From positions 1-50,292 of the forward strand of contig CAMAWQ010000002.1 in the NCBI GenBank assembly GCA_945862005.1: 50,292 nucleotides of DNA. Reading direction: 5' to 3'. The position numbers and the translations under genes are program-made. How positions within the stretch are numbered: position 1 is the stretch's first letter; every line of letters starts with the position of its first letter. Below the pieces are notes generated by a model. It did not search any database. It was not told the origin of the DNA and worked only from the letters and a program-made list of their open reading frames with translations. This DNA comes from Hylemonella gracilis. GTDB taxonomy: Bacteria; Pseudomonadota; Gammaproteobacteria; Burkholderiales; Burkholderiaceae_C. Shown one piece after another: positions 8,027 to 24,867 of this stretch.

Positions 8027-8505
8027 AAAGGTCCGTTGAGTGGTATGTTGGCCTGATTCAAAAAACCTGCGGTGGTGACCCACGCCAAATAGGGTACCAA
8101 CAACACGGCGGCCAAGCGGCTATGGCGCCAAGAGACCACCATCATGGCCACAATAGATGCCCACAGAAAGTACAACTCTACCAATGACCAATCGGGGCGA
8201 TGCTGCACAAAAAATAACCAACTCCACAAGACATTGAGGCACAGGTTAATCAAAAAAACCGCTAACACCACCAGCCGCTCGCGCAGCAAGGGCGCTTGGC
8301 GCCATGCCAGCCAGCCGCTAAAGGCCCCAAGGGTGAAGATGGTGCTCCAAATCACGCCAAAAGCCGCGTCTGGCGGCTTCCAGTCGGGTTGCTTTAAGGC
8401 CTGATACCAAGGCCCCAAGTCGGTGAGTGCGCCCCCTATGCCAGCAGTCGCAAAACTGATGACAAAAGCAACGGAAAGAATCAGTGCATCTCGCCTCAAA
8501 CTCAT
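8023..8505 (-). CDS. tspO: TspO/MBR-family tryptophan-rich sensory protein
   Basis: Trp-rich TspO motifs (WYQALKQPDWKPPDAAFGVIWSTIF; LNVLWSWLFF). Confidence 0.9.
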   Translation of the reverse strand: MSLRRDALILSVAFVISFATAGIGGALTDLGPWYQALKQPDWKPPDAAFGVIWSTIFTLGAFSGWLAWRQAPLLRERLVVLAVFLINLCLNVLWSWLFFVQHRPDWSLVELYFLWASIVAMMVVSWRHSRLAAVLLVPYLAWVTTAGFLNQANIPLNGPF

Positions 8506-9692
8506 GTACGTACAAGGCCAAACAAATGGGCCAAATCTTTGAAGAAAATGCGCACATGCCGCATGGGGTCAGAACGAACCAACTCTTTGTTCATGTACGA
8601 GTCAAACGTTAATTTTTGCACGTCTTTGTCTTCACAGATTTTCACAAACCGCTCACGTCTTTGATCGTTTTGGTACCAGAAGTACTGCATGATGGCCAGT
8701 ACCCAAAACACCTTGCCGTGTAATTTTAAAAACCGCTTGCGCGCCTGCTTCAAGCAGGCGGCGTTTCCAGTGGCCAAGGCTTCTTGCACTGCCTCTGCGG
8801 CCATGCGTCCGCAGGCCATGGCGTAGTAAATGCCTTCGCCGGATGCTGGGGCCACCACACCCGCAGCGTCACCGGCCACCACCACATCTCGGCCGTTGTC
8901 CCATTTGGGCAGTGGCTTAAGCGGAATAGGCGCACCCTCGCGGCGCAAGGTTTTGACTTGGTCTAAGCCGGTTTGAGAACGCAAGGCCCCCACGGCTGAG
9001 CGCAATGAAAACCCTTTGTCGGCACTGCCAGTACCCACGCTCATGGTGCGCCCGTGGGGAAACACCCAACCGTAAAAGTCAGGCGACAAATGCCCTTGGT
9101 AAAACACGTCGCAACGTTCGGGGTCGTGGCCGGCGTGGGTGGGCGCCTCAATGATTTCGTGGTAAGCAAACACATACTTGGTTTTTTCAGCGCCCTCAAT
9201 CATTTGCCGCGCCACGCTGGAGCGGGCTCCATCTGCACCAATGATCATGCGGGCACGCGCCCTGCGCAGGACGCCCAAACCATGTTTGTTGACTTCATTG
9301 AAGTGCACCACGGCCATGCCATCTTCATCCCTGGTGATTTTTTGAAAGTCGGCACGGCAACGGTGGGCACCATGAGAGCTGGCACGTTCTCTGAGCCATT
9401 CATCAAATTCGTCGCGATCCACCATACCCACAAATCCATTTTCGATAGGAATGTCCACGCGGTTGTCTTTGGGGGACACCATGCGTGCGCAACGGGCTTT
9501 GGCTACCAGCAAATGGTCGGGGATTTCAAAGTCTTTGATGAGCCTTGGGGGTATGGCGCCACCACAGGGTTTGGTGCGACCTTGACGGTCTAAGAGCAAC
9601 ACTGATCGGCCCTGTAAAGCCAGATCATCTGCAGCAGTGGCGCCGCAGGGACCGCCACCCACCACGATCACGTCGTATTCTTCTGACATCAT
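8502..9692 (-). CDS. bchP: Geranylgeranyl reductase
   Basis: FAD-binding VVGGGPCGATAADDLA; DRQGRTKPCGGAIPPRL typical of BchP. Confidence 0.95.
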   Translation of the reverse strand: MMSEEYDVIVVGGGPCGATAADDLALQGRSVLLLDRQGRTKPCGGAIPPRLIKDFEIPDHLLVAKARCARMVSPKDNRVDIPIENGFVGMVDRDEFDEWLRERASSHGAHRCRADFQKITRDEDGMAVVHFNEVNKHGLGVLRRARARMIIGADGARSSVARQMIEGAEKTKYVFAYHEIIEAPTHAGHDPERCDVFYQGHLSPDFYGWVFPHGRTMSVGTGSADKGFSLRSAVGALRSQTGLDQVKTLRREGAPIPLKPLPKWDNGRDVVVAGDAAGVVAPASGEGIYYAMACGRMAAEAVQEALATGNAACLKQARKRFLKLHGKVFWVLAIMQYFWYQNDQRRERFVKICEDKDVQKLTFDSYMNKELVRSDPMRHVRIFFKDLAHLFGLVRT

Positions 9693-11056
9693 TGCTGAGC
9701 TCCTTGGTAGGTGTTAAATACAGAATCTGGGGATGCGGACGGCCCGTCCAGCCGAAACACATGCACGGCCACTGCGGCCGATAAGGCAAACATGAGGGCC
9801 TCCAGGCCAAACACAGTGGCATAGGCCAAACTTGGAGATGTAATGAGCCAGCGCGCCAAGTCGCTAGCCGCTGTGCCCAACACCCCGCCCAAGCCAAAGG
9901 CAATCGCTTGTGAAGCGCCCCACAGCCCCATGCGGGTGCCCTCGCGACCGCCCTGGCCTTTGCCGGCAAGCCTCATCATGGTGGCAATGGCGGCAATAGA
10001 AAACGCACCATTGGCCACGCCCAACACAAACACGTTAGCCCGTAGGGGCCAGCTCTGGCCTTGTATACCGGCAAGGCACAAACCGGACATGGCCACGGCC
10101 GAAATCAAACAGCCCCACACCATCCAGCTGGGTACAGACCCCAAACGGCCTTTGGCCCAGCTGCTTCCTGCCACCGCAACCAAAATCATGCCGGCCAACA
10201 CGCCGCTGTGGTGTAGTCCGGAGAGCTGCGTAGTGGCCCCTGGAGACATGCCAAACACCGACCCGGCAAAGGGCTCCAATATCAAGTCTTGCGAGCTGTA
10301 GGCCAACATAGACAAAAACACAAAAATGGTGAAGGTGCGGGCTTGCGGCTCGGCCCACACCTCTTGAAGCACTTGTTTAAAGCGCTGGCCGGAAGTTTGC
10401 TCTTGAGCCGCACTGGGCGAATTGAGCGAACTGGCTGAAGCGAGCAAGGCCACTGGCCCTTCAAGCCCCCAAAGGCTTAATGCCGCCACCAACACCACCG
10501 TGCAGGCCAAGCCTGTAGTGACCTGAATCAACACCGACGGGCTGTAAGGGTCTATGAGTTTGCCCACCGTGACCGCAGTAACCGCAAACCCCACAATCAT
10601 CATCATCCACACCAAGGTGGCGGCGGGCGCCCGTCTGTGGTCAGGAACCCGCTTGGCCATCAGGGCCAAGAGCGAGGTACCGCAGGCGCTCACTCCCAAG
10701 CCAATCAGGCAGAAGGCCAAGAAGGCCAGGACCATGCCAGCCCAAAGCTCAGAAGCCATCCAGACCGTAGCCACAGAGGCCAAGATGCCGCCCAATGCCA
10801 ACACCACCACGCCACCCAACATCCAAGGGGTTGAGCGGCGCCCTTCATCTGCCCCAAAACCTAAGCGTGGACGAACCATTTGCACACCGTAGTGCCAACC
10901 TACCAAAAGGCCCGGAAGCAGCGCGGGCAGTGCCAATTCGACCACCATGATGCGGTTTAAGGTGGAGGTGGTCACCACCACCACAGAGCCCAAGCAGGCT
11001 TGCACCAAGCCCAATCGCACAATGTGGAGCCAGCCAAACGGGGACATGGTGTGCAT
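9689..11056 (-). CDS. PucC/BCD-family MFS transporter between bchG and bchP
   Basis: PucC-like LGLVQACLGSVVVVTTSTLNRIMVVEL; located as in other PGCs between bchG and bchP. Confidence 0.88.
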   Translation of the reverse strand: MHTMSPFGWLHIVRLGLVQACLGSVVVVTTSTLNRIMVVELALPALLPGLLVGWHYGVQMVRPRLGFGADEGRRSTPWMLGGVVVLALGGILASVATVWMASELWAGMVLAFLAFCLIGLGVSACGTSLLALMAKRVPDHRRAPAATLVWMMMIVGFAVTAVTVGKLIDPYSPSVLIQVTTGLACTVVLVAALSLWGLEGPVALLASASSLNSPSAAQEQTSGQRFKQVLQEVWAEPQARTFTIFVFLSMLAYSSQDLILEPFAGSVFGMSPGATTQLSGLHHSGVLAGMILVAVAGSSWAKGRLGSVPSWMVWGCLISAVAMSGLCLAGIQGQSWPLRANVFVLGVANGAFSIAAIATMMRLAGKGQGGREGTRMGLWGASQAIAFGLGGVLGTAASDLARWLITSPSLAYATVFGLEALMFALSAAVAVHVFRLDGPSASPDSVFNTYQGAQQ

Positions 11057-11953
11057 CTAGCCTCCCGCCTGCGTCAGAGTTAAAGACCGCACAGCCCAAG
11101 CGCTCACCATCATGCCGGCCACAAACAGGGGCACGCCAAAGGCGCTGACCGACAGGGCTTTTTCAACAGGCTGTTGAACAAATTTGGCCATCAGCGGAAG
11201 TTGCGCAGCGCTGAGCAGCAACACGACCAGCGCGTGATCGGGCGCGCCCCAGTAGGTCAGCAGCAGCACCACGCCCCACTGCGCTAACAACATAAAGGCA
11301 CAGGCCACTTTAGCGGCACGCTCCACGCCCAATTGAACGGGCAATGAGCGCACCCCCATTTGGCGGTCGCCCTGCACCGCCTTGAAGTCGTTCAGTGTCA
11401 TGATGCCGTGCGCACCCGCGCTGTACAACAACGCCAGCCAAAGAGACTTTTCATCGGGCAAGGAACCTCCGAGCATCAAGGCGGAGCCCGTCACCCACGC
11501 CAAGCCTTCATAACTGAGCGCGCAAGCGGTATTACCCAACCAGCCGTTGCTTTTGAATCTAAAAGGTGGCGCGCTATAGGCCCAGGCCAGCAGCAGCCCT
11601 AAGCCACATGCCAAAAAGCCCCAAGTGCCTAAGCTCAAAGCCCACAGCAAAGACAAACCGGTCCAGATGACGGCAATCCTCAAACCCCATTGGCCCGGCA
11701 TGCGCCCTGAGGGTATGGGTCGGTTGGGTTCATTGATGGCGTCCACATGCCGGTCAAACCAATCATTCACCGCTTGGCTGCTGGCGCACACCAAGGGCCC
11801 ACACAACACCAAGCCAGCAAAAATCAGCAGCACATGGTCCGAAATGCTCTGACCTGAAGCCACCACGCCGCAGGCCAAAGCCCACATGGGCGGAAACCAT
11901 GTGATGGGCTTGAGCAGTTCTGCCACCGTGGCAAAAGAGGGGCGGGAGGCCAT
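11057..11953 (-). CDS. bchG: Bacteriochlorophyll synthase (UbiA family)
   Basis: UbiA motif NDWFDRHVDAINEPNRPIPSG. GGGAG positioned before the ATG of MASRPSFATV, so start 11953 preferred over the listed 11980. Confidence 0.94.
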   Translation of the reverse strand: MASRPSFATVAELLKPITWFPPMWALACGVVASGQSISDHVLLIFAGLVLCGPLVCASSQAVNDWFDRHVDAINEPNRPIPSGRMPGQWGLRIAVIWTGLSLLWALSLGTWGFLACGLGLLLAWAYSAPPFRFKSNGWLGNTACALSYEGLAWVTGSALMLGGSLPDEKSLWLALLYSAGAHGIMTLNDFKAVQGDRQMGVRSLPVQLGVERAAKVACAFMLLAQWGVVLLLTYWGAPDHALVVLLLSAAQLPLMAKFVQQPVEKALSVSAFGVPLFVAGMMVSAWAVRSLTLTQAGG

Positions 11954-11987
11954 TTCCATGCTCCCATTGTGGCAAGGCAAGCCGAAA

Positions 11988-12005
11988 TGTCAACAAGGGT
12001 TGACA
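11988..12005. promoter_or_regulatory. PpsR/CrtJ-type operator upstream of bchG
   Basis: TGT CAACAAGGGTTG ACA, with an extra TGTCAA half-site at 12013-12018. Confidence 0.72.
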
Positions 12006-12034
12006 CTTAGTGTGTCAATTAAACAAACGCAGGC

Positions 12035-13423
12035 TTATTCGGCGTCTTGGTCGCTGACCATGCCGTAACGCCGCAGCTTGACGTACAGGCTTTGCCTGGA
12101 CAAACCCAGCATTTCAGAGGCTGAAGCACGGTTGTTGTGGGTCAGGGTCAAGGCCGACTGAATGCACATTTTTTCAATCATGTCCACCGTCTCACCCACA
12201 ATGTCTTTAAGAGGCATGCGCCCGACCAAGCGGGACAGCTCGGCCACTGAGCCGGCCATTCCAGCGCTGGCTGAAGGCGTTTCTTGGGCTCGGCGACGCG
12301 CCACATCTTTGATAAAAAAAGCGTACTGCTGCTCATCCAAATGGGTCAGGCTGAGGGCAGAAATTTCCACCGCCAATTCCATACCTGAGAGCATACGCAA
12401 CTCGGTTGCAAAGTCTTTCACCAAGGCCTGTTGCCGCAAATTGGTACTCAGCACGCCCCAGTCCACTCCGCCGCGCACCAACCAGTTTTCCATCGGCACG
12501 CCTTGAACATGCGACACCGAAGTGGCGCCCATCATGGCCAAAAATTCGGTGTTAGCCGACTTGAGTTGGCCCGAGCGGTCGGTCAGCACAATGCCCACAG
12601 GAGCGTGCTCCATAGCCTCGGTCATCCAATAGTTTTGGCGCGAGCCTGATGGACCGCTGGAGGCCTCATGTTGCAAAAGTCGCACTAAAAATTGGGCGCC
12701 TGTTTCTTGTCGAAACACCGTGGCCGACACCGTGCAGTCCGCATTGGCGCCCAAAAACCGCGCTCTGCACATTTCAATTCTTCCGGTGGCATAGGCCATG
12801 CGCAGCAAGGACATGACCTCTTCTTTCCAGCCGGCCTCAAAGCAATCGGCAATGTCGCGGCCGACCAAACGCTTGCTGGAGTCTTTGACCATCGCTTGCG
12901 CGCTGACATTGACCTCGGTGACTCTGTATGTGGAACCATCCAACACCAATAAAGGTTCGCTGGTGGTGTTGAAAAGCGTACGGTAGCGGGCCTCTATGTG
13001 GCGCAGCCTGAAGTAATCCCGCTCCATAGACTGCTGTGTTTCCACCAAGCGGCGTTGGAGCACCGCTACAGCTTCTAAATCGCGGCCCAGAGCCAGAATG
13101 CGGCCGTCCATTTCCAAACGCAGCACCGCATATTGAATAGGCACATCCACCCCTTGCGGCGTGGCATGGTTCACATGCCTCCAGCGGATATCGCCTTCAG
13201 GCGCGTTGTTGGCCAGCATGTCTTCCACTTTGACTCGGCTTTCGCTGGTCACCAAGTCTGCCCAAGCTTTGCCCACCCAGTTTTGACAACCCAGCACGGC
13301 CAATTCAGACTTGCGAACCGAAACATCTTGCACCACACCTTGGTTGTCTATGATGAGCGCAATATCTGACGCGATGCCGATCAGTCGGGCAAGGGTATCA
13401 GCGTCAAATTTTTCAATGTTCAT
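12035..13423 (-). CDS. ppsR: PpsR/CrtJ transcriptional regulator (PAS domains + Fis-type HTH)
   Basis: PAS-like repeats; C-terminal HTH (CIQSALTLTHNNRASASEMLGLSRQSLYVKLRRYGM). Confidence 0.93.
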   Translation of the reverse strand: MNIEKFDADTLARLIGIASDIALIIDNQGVVQDVSVRKSELAVLGCQNWVGKAWADLVTSESRVKVEDMLANNAPEGDIRWRHVNHATPQGVDVPIQYAVLRLEMDGRILALGRDLEAVAVLQRRLVETQQSMERDYFRLRHIEARYRTLFNTTSEPLLVLDGSTYRVTEVNVSAQAMVKDSSKRLVGRDIADCFEAGWKEEVMSLLRMAYATGRIEMCRARFLGANADCTVSATVFRQETGAQFLVRLLQHEASSGPSGSRQNYWMTEAMEHAPVGIVLTDRSGQLKSANTEFLAMMGATSVSHVQGVPMENWLVRGGVDWGVLSTNLRQQALVKDFATELRMLSGMELAVEISALSLTHLDEQQYAFFIKDVARRRAQETPSASAGMAGSVAELSRLVGRMPLKDIVGETVDMIEKMCIQSALTLTHNNRASASEMLGLSRQSLYVKLRRYGMVSDQDAE

Positions 13424-13557
13424 GTATGAGCGTCAGTTTGTATTGACAGCTTGTTGGGTGGTCGAACTTGTTTATGAGGCCGATGATAGCCCCCAGACCC
13501 TGCACAATGGTAAGAAGTTTTACGCATGGGTGTGCCAAACCCTGATCTCAATCAATC

Positions 13558-14400
13558 CTAGCTCAAACTGCAACTTTGCAATTTGCGCAGGTATTGCAGG
13601 GCCATCTGCGGCGATTGGCCTGCATCTGTGCTGATCAGGTCTGGCTTTAAGCTGCTCAATTGTGGGTGTGCCTCTTGTACCCAGGGGCCACCCAGCATGA
13701 TGACCAGTTTGGGATTGGCAGAACGCAGTCGAACCTCCGTCAACATCTGTTGCGTCAAGTCCAGTTGTCGGTCTGAAGCAATAGACAAGCCCAACACATC
13801 AAACCACTCGGTTTGAACCAAGCGCACCACATCGTCCACCGTGCCCATGGCATCGCTGCTCACGCGCCAGCCGCCACGGCGGAAAAATTCACTCAACATG
13901 AACACCCCCATGCTGTGCTGGCAACCAGGGGTTGGAATCAGCAAAGCCGAGGGCGCAGGGCTAAGCACTTGCGCATCCGCCAAGAACCTGGGGCTGAGTT
14001 CGTACAACAAACGGTGCATGCGGCAAAACGCCACTGTGGCAGTTGCAAAGTCCACCTCGTCTGATGTCCACCATGCGCCAATCAGCTGCGCTGCGGGCAT
14101 GATGGCCTTCAGATACATAGCCTCTAAATCTCGGTCTTGCACCAACCACTGCTGCACCAACTTGAGTGCAGCGTGCTCACTTGACAAGCAGGCATGGGCC
14201 AATTCACCCACATCATTGGCGCTGATGGCCACCAGCTCCAAAGCCTTACGCTCCCGAAGCTTGGGGTAGGCTTGATGTCGGTGCGATCTGTAAAGACGGC
14301 TCGCAGGGTGCGCGTGGGTTTGGGCTTTCATGAGCTTCGTGAATTCAGTCAGAGCCTCTAGTTTTATGGTTTTTTGGGAAACCCGCCCTAGGGTAAACAC
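13558..14400 (-). CDS. aerR: Cobalamin-binding regulator, AerR/PpaA-like, second copy
   Basis: B12-binding-type half (LIPTPGCQHSMGVFMLSEFFRRGGWRV...LVIMLGGPWV); upstream of ppsR. Start uncertain (GTG 14400 or internal ATG). Confidence 0.78.
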   Translation of the reverse strand: MFTLGRVSQKTIKLEALTEFTKLMKAQTHAHPASRLYRSHRHQAYPKLRERKALELVAISANDVGELAHACLSSEHAALKLVQQWLVQDRDLEAMYLKAIMPAAQLIGAWWTSDEVDFATATVAFCRMHRLLYELSPRFLADAQVLSPAPSALLIPTPGCQHSMGVFMLSEFFRRGGWRVSSDAMGTVDDVVRLVQTEWFDVLGLSIASDRQLDLTQQMLTEVRLRSANPKLVIMLGGPWVQEAHPQLSSLKPDLISTDAGQSPQMALQYLRKLQSCSLS

Positions 14401-14422
14401 TTAAACCGTAATATAAAATTTA

Positions 14423-14440
14423 CGTCAATTTAAGTTGACA
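14423..14440. promoter_or_regulatory. Near-consensus PpsR/CrtJ operator between aerR and bchF
   Basis: CGT CAATTTAAGTTG ACA: one mismatch to TGT-N12-ACA and very similar to the bchI site. Confidence 0.55.
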
Positions 14441-14463
14441 CATCTAAGATGAGTCCGTAAAGT
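14435..14463 (+). promoter_or_regulatory. Candidate promoter for the bchF superoperon (TTGACA-N17-TAAAGT)
   Basis: TTGACA 14435-14440, 17-nt spacer, TAAAGT 14458-14463. Confidence 0.45.
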
Positions 14464-14465
14464 CC

Positions 14466-14498
14466 AAAACGTCATCAACCCCATTTGGGACGTTTTTT
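14466..14498 (+). terminator. Terminator-like hairpin abutting the bchF start codon
   Basis: AAAACGTC (14466-14473), 15-nt loop, GACGTTTT (14489-14496), T-run continuing to the ATG at 14499. Confidence 0.6.
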
Positions 14499-16318
<1,820 letters not shown>

Positions 16319-16340
16319 CCTTGCTTACTTAAGTCCCAAG

Positions 16341-17901
16341 ATGCAACTCACCCTCTGGACATACGAAGGCCCGCCCCACATCGGCGCCATGCGCATTGCC
16401 ACGGCCATGCAAGACGTGCACTATGTGCTGCACGCGCCGCAAGGAGACACCTACGCCGACTTGCTGTTCACCATGATCGAGCGCTTGCCCAAGCGCCCGC
16501 CCGTGACTTACACCACCTTTCAAGCACGTGATTTGGGTGGCGACACCGCCCAGCTGTTTAAAGATGCCGCAGCAAAAGCCCATGCGCGTTTTGCCCCTGC
16601 GGCCATGTTGGTGGGCGCCTCGTGTACGGCTGAGTTGATTCAAGACGACCCGGGCGGCTTGGCCCAAGCCCTGAACTTGCCCATACCTGTCGTGCCCTTG
16701 GAGTTGCCCGCTTACCAGCGCAAAGAAAACTGGGGCGCAGCAGAAACCTTTTATCAATTGGCTCGGCGTTTGGTGCTGCCCCCAGCCCCTAAGGACCCCC
16801 TAAGCCAGCGCCGCCCCAGATGCAACCTTTTGGGCCCCACTGCATTGGGTTTTAGGCACCGAGACGACATTCGTGAAATCACCCATTTGCTCGACCAACT
16901 GGGCGTAGATGTGCATGTGGTGGCCCCGCTGAACGCCAGCGTTGAACAGGTTCGCCAATTGGCCCAAGCCGACTTCAATGTGGTGCTCTACCCTGAAATT
17001 GGCATGACCACCGCCACGTGGCTCCAGCGGCAGTTTGATATGCCCTTTACGAAAACCATTCCGATTGGGGTGGGCGCCACGCGCGACTTTGTGACCGAGG
17101 TAGCTGCACTTGCCGGTATTGAGGTTCCTGCCGAACTTGAAGCCCATGCGCGCTCGGTCTGGTACTCCAAGTCGGTCGACAGCACCTACCTCACGGGCAA
17201 ACGTGTGTACCTGTTTGGAGACGCCAGCCACGTGGTGGCCGCGGCCCGCTTTGCCCACCAAGAGATGGGCTTTGAAGTGGTGGGCATGGGCACCTACAGC
17301 CGAGAATTTGCCCGCGAGGTGCGCGACGCTGCCAAAACCTACGGCGTGGAAGCCCTCATCACCGACGACTACCTGTTGGTGGAAGAGCAAATTCGGCAAC
17401 TCCAGCCCGAGCTGATTTTGGGCACCCAAATGGAGCGGCACATTGCCAAACGTTTGAGTACCCCTTGTGCAGTCATTTCAGCCCCCATACACGTTCAAGA
17501 CTTCCCGGCCCGTTACGCCCCTCAAATGGGGTTTGAAGGGGCCAATGTGTTGTTTGACACCTGGGTTCATCCGCTCATGATGGGCCTAGAGGAACACCTG
17601 CTGGGCATGTTCCGTGAAGACTTTGAATTTCATGATGGTGCAGCGCCCTCTCACCTCGGCTCAACACGCACACCGTCCCCTGAGCCTTTATCAGTAGCGG
17701 CACACACCCCAGATCCAGCGCCCCAAATTGTGGTGCCCGCTTCTTCACACGCCAACGCCCCGCAGGGTTCGCAGTGGTCACCTGCAGCAGAAAAAGAGCT
17801 AGGAAAGATCCCGTTTTTTGTACGTGGCAAAGCCAAACGCAATACCGAGCGCTATGCGCAGGAGCTCGGCATTTACGACATCACTGTGGAGACTCTTTAC
17901 G

Positions 17902-17927
<26 letters not shown>
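16341..17927 (+). CDS. bchB: Dark-operative protochlorophyllide reductase subunit B
   Basis: [48 protein letters not shown] typical BchB N-terminus. Confidence 0.97.
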
Positions 17928-22643
<4,716 letters not shown>

Positions 22644-22667
22644 ACCCACCACCTTCGACTCAAAATT

Positions 22668-23375
22668 ATGAACAGCACCACCTACGAAGCGCGCCGCAAC
22701 CAGATTGAGCACTATTTTGACCGCACGGCGGCCAATGCTTGGGCTCTATTGACCTCTAATGAACCGGTGGGTCGCATTCGCACCACGGTGCGAGAAGGCC
22801 GCGACCAAATGCGCACCACGCTCATGAGCTGGTTGCCGCAAGACATGCATGGCATGCGTCTGTTGGATGCAGGCTGCGGCACAGGTGCTTTGGCTGTTCT
22901 GGCAGCGTCACGAGGCGCTGAGGTGGTGGCCATTGACCTGTCACCCACCTTGGTCAATCTGGCACGTGAACGGATTGTTCAAGGCCTTTCCCACATGCCC
23001 GGGTCCATTGAGTTTTTGTCGGGTGACATGCTGGACCCCAATTTGGGCAGCTTTGACTATGTGGTAGCGATGGACTCGCTGATCCACTATGGTGCTGAAG
23101 ACATTTTGCGAGCTTTGACGGTGTTGTCACAGCGCACTCGCCATGGCATGTTGTTCACGTTTGCACCGCGCACGCCACTCCTCGCGCTCATGCACAGCAT
23201 GGGCCAATGGTTTCCTAAAAGCGACCGGTCACCCTCTTTGGTGCCGGTGGCTTACCAACACCTTTTAAAACTCATGAAGCAAACGCCTGAGTTACAAAGT
23301 TGGCACACCGCGCGCAACCTGCGCGTGTCCAGTGGCTTCTACACTTCTCAAGCTTGGGAATGGCGCCACGCATGA
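22668..23375 (+). CDS. bchM: Mg-protoporphyrin IX O-methyltransferase
   Basis: SAM motif LLDAGCGTGALAVLAASRGAEVVAIDLS; downstream of bchL. Confidence 0.95.
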   Translation: MNSTTYEARRNQIEHYFDRTAANAWALLTSNEPVGRIRTTVREGRDQMRTTLMSWLPQDMHGMRLLDAGCGTGALAVLAASRGAEVVAIDLSPTLVNLARERIVQGLSHMPGSIEFLSGDMLDPNLGSFDYVVAMDSLIHYGAEDILRALTVLSQRTRHGMLFTFAPRTPLLALMHSMGQWFPKSDRSPSLVPVAYQHLLKLMKQTPELQSWHTARNLRVSSGFYTSQAWEWRHA

Positions 23376-24829
23376 AGCTTGCGGCCAAGCTCATGAACAC
23401 ACCCTTGCTGCGTCCACCAGGGTGGGTGATGGCATTGGGCAGCCGCATCATGCCGTTTGCAGATGCCGCCTCTCCTGAGCTGCCCATGAGCCGTTTGCTG
23501 CGTTTGTCTTTGTTTCAATTGGTCATTGGCATCAACATGGCACTGTTGGTGGGCACCCTCAACCGCGTCATGATTGTGGAGTTGGGCATGCCCGCTTGGA
23601 TCGTGGCTTGCTCGGTGGCCATACCTTTGTTGTTTGCACCTTTGCGCGCATTCATCGGGTACCGCAGTGACACCCACCCCTCGCCCTTAGGTTTGCGCCG
23701 TCTGCCTTATTTGTGGATGGGCAGCTTGATGCTGTTCGGGGGTTTGGCCATCATGCCCTTTGCCTTATTGTTGTTGTCCGAGTCCATAGACCAAACTCTT
23801 TCACTGGGTCACGTGGGCGCCTGCTTGGCCTTTGTGTTGGTAGGTGCGGGTATGCAAGTCACTCAAACGGCAGGTATGGCTTTGGCCAATGACCTTGCCC
23901 CTGCAGAAAAGCGTCCTCGCGTGGTGGCCTTGCTCTACACCATGCTGTTGGTGGGCATGATTGGCAGCAGCGCGGTGTTGGGTTGGCTCCTGGAAGACTT
24001 TTCCCCCAAACTGCTGATTCAGGTCATTCAGGGCTCCGCTGTCTTGGTGTTGGTGCTCAACTTGATGGCGCTTTGGAAACAAGAGGCGCGTCAACCACGC
24101 CGTGGCGCACGCCAAGTAGATGGCTTTAAGCAGAGCTGGACCCAGCTGATGCAACTGCCCCACATGAAACGCTTTTTGTGGACGGTGGGCTTGGGCACCA
24201 GCGCCTTCAGTATGCAAGACATTATTTTGGAGCCCTATGGCGCTGAGGTGTTGGGCCTGAGCGTGGGCATGACCAGCAGCCTCACAGCCATCAGCATGGC
24301 CGGGGCTCTGCTGGCGTTTATAGGTTCAGCGAGATGGCTGAGCCAAGGCATTCATGCCTGCCGCTTGGCCAGTTTGGGCGTGTTGACTGGTCTGCCCGCA
24401 TTTGCCTTAGTCATTTTTTCTGCCCCCATGGAGTCGATTTGGATGTTTCGCATCGGCGTGCTCTTGATTGGGTTTGGGGGCGGTTTGTTTTCGGTGGGCA
24501 TGTTGGTCACGGCCATGTCACTTCCGAACAAAGAACACAGCGGTTTGGTCTTAGGGGCTTGGGGCGCTGTGCAAGCCACAGCGGCTGGCGCCTCTATGGC
24601 GCTGGGCGGTGTGATTCGAGATGTGGTGGCGCAATGTGTGCAGTGGGGCTGGCTTGGAGAACCCTTGATGGGTCCGGCAACTGCTTACAGCTTTGTTTAC
24701 CACATTGAAATTTATTTGTTGTTTGTGGTGTTGGTGGCCTTGGGTCCGCTGGTTCGACGCTCTCGCAGGGAATCAACTGGCGCAAACCTTAGGTATTCCA
24801 AATTGGGGCTGGCTGAATTGCCGGGTTAA
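23372..24829 (+). CDS. lhaA: PucC-family LH1 assembly protein
   Basis: PucC-like MFS, bchM-lhaA-puhA order; ATGA overlap gives start 23372 rather than 23300. Confidence 0.9.
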   Translation: MKLAAKLMNTPLLRPPGWVMALGSRIMPFADAASPELPMSRLLRLSLFQLVIGINMALLVGTLNRVMIVELGMPAWIVACSVAIPLLFAPLRAFIGYRSDTHPSPLGLRRLPYLWMGSLMLFGGLAIMPFALLLLSESIDQTLSLGHVGACLAFVLVGAGMQVTQTAGMALANDLAPAEKRPRVVALLYTMLLVGMIGSSAVLGWLLEDFSPKLLIQVIQGSAVLVLVLNLMALWKQEARQPRRGARQVDGFKQSWTQLMQLPHMKRFLWTVGLGTSAFSMQDIILEPYGAEVLGLSVGMTSSLTAISMAGALLAFIGSARWLSQGIHACRLASLGVLTGLPAFALVIFSAPMESIWMFRIGVLLIGFGGGLFSVGMLVTAMSLPNKEHSGLVLGAWGAVQATAAGASMALGGVIRDVVAQCVQWGWLGEPLMGPATAYSFVYHIEIYLLFVVLVALGPLVRRSRRESTGANLRYSKLGLAELPG

Positions 24830-24867
24830 TCAGAAAGTTGTTCGTCATTTTTTTGAAGGAGTGAACC

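Noticed and set aside
9054-9593. 179-aa plus-strand ORF within bchP
   Set aside because: Antisense to a confidently identified BchP; no family signature.
16800-17441. 213-aa minus-strand ORF within bchB
   Set aside because: Antisense shadow of BchB with His/Val-rich low-information translation.
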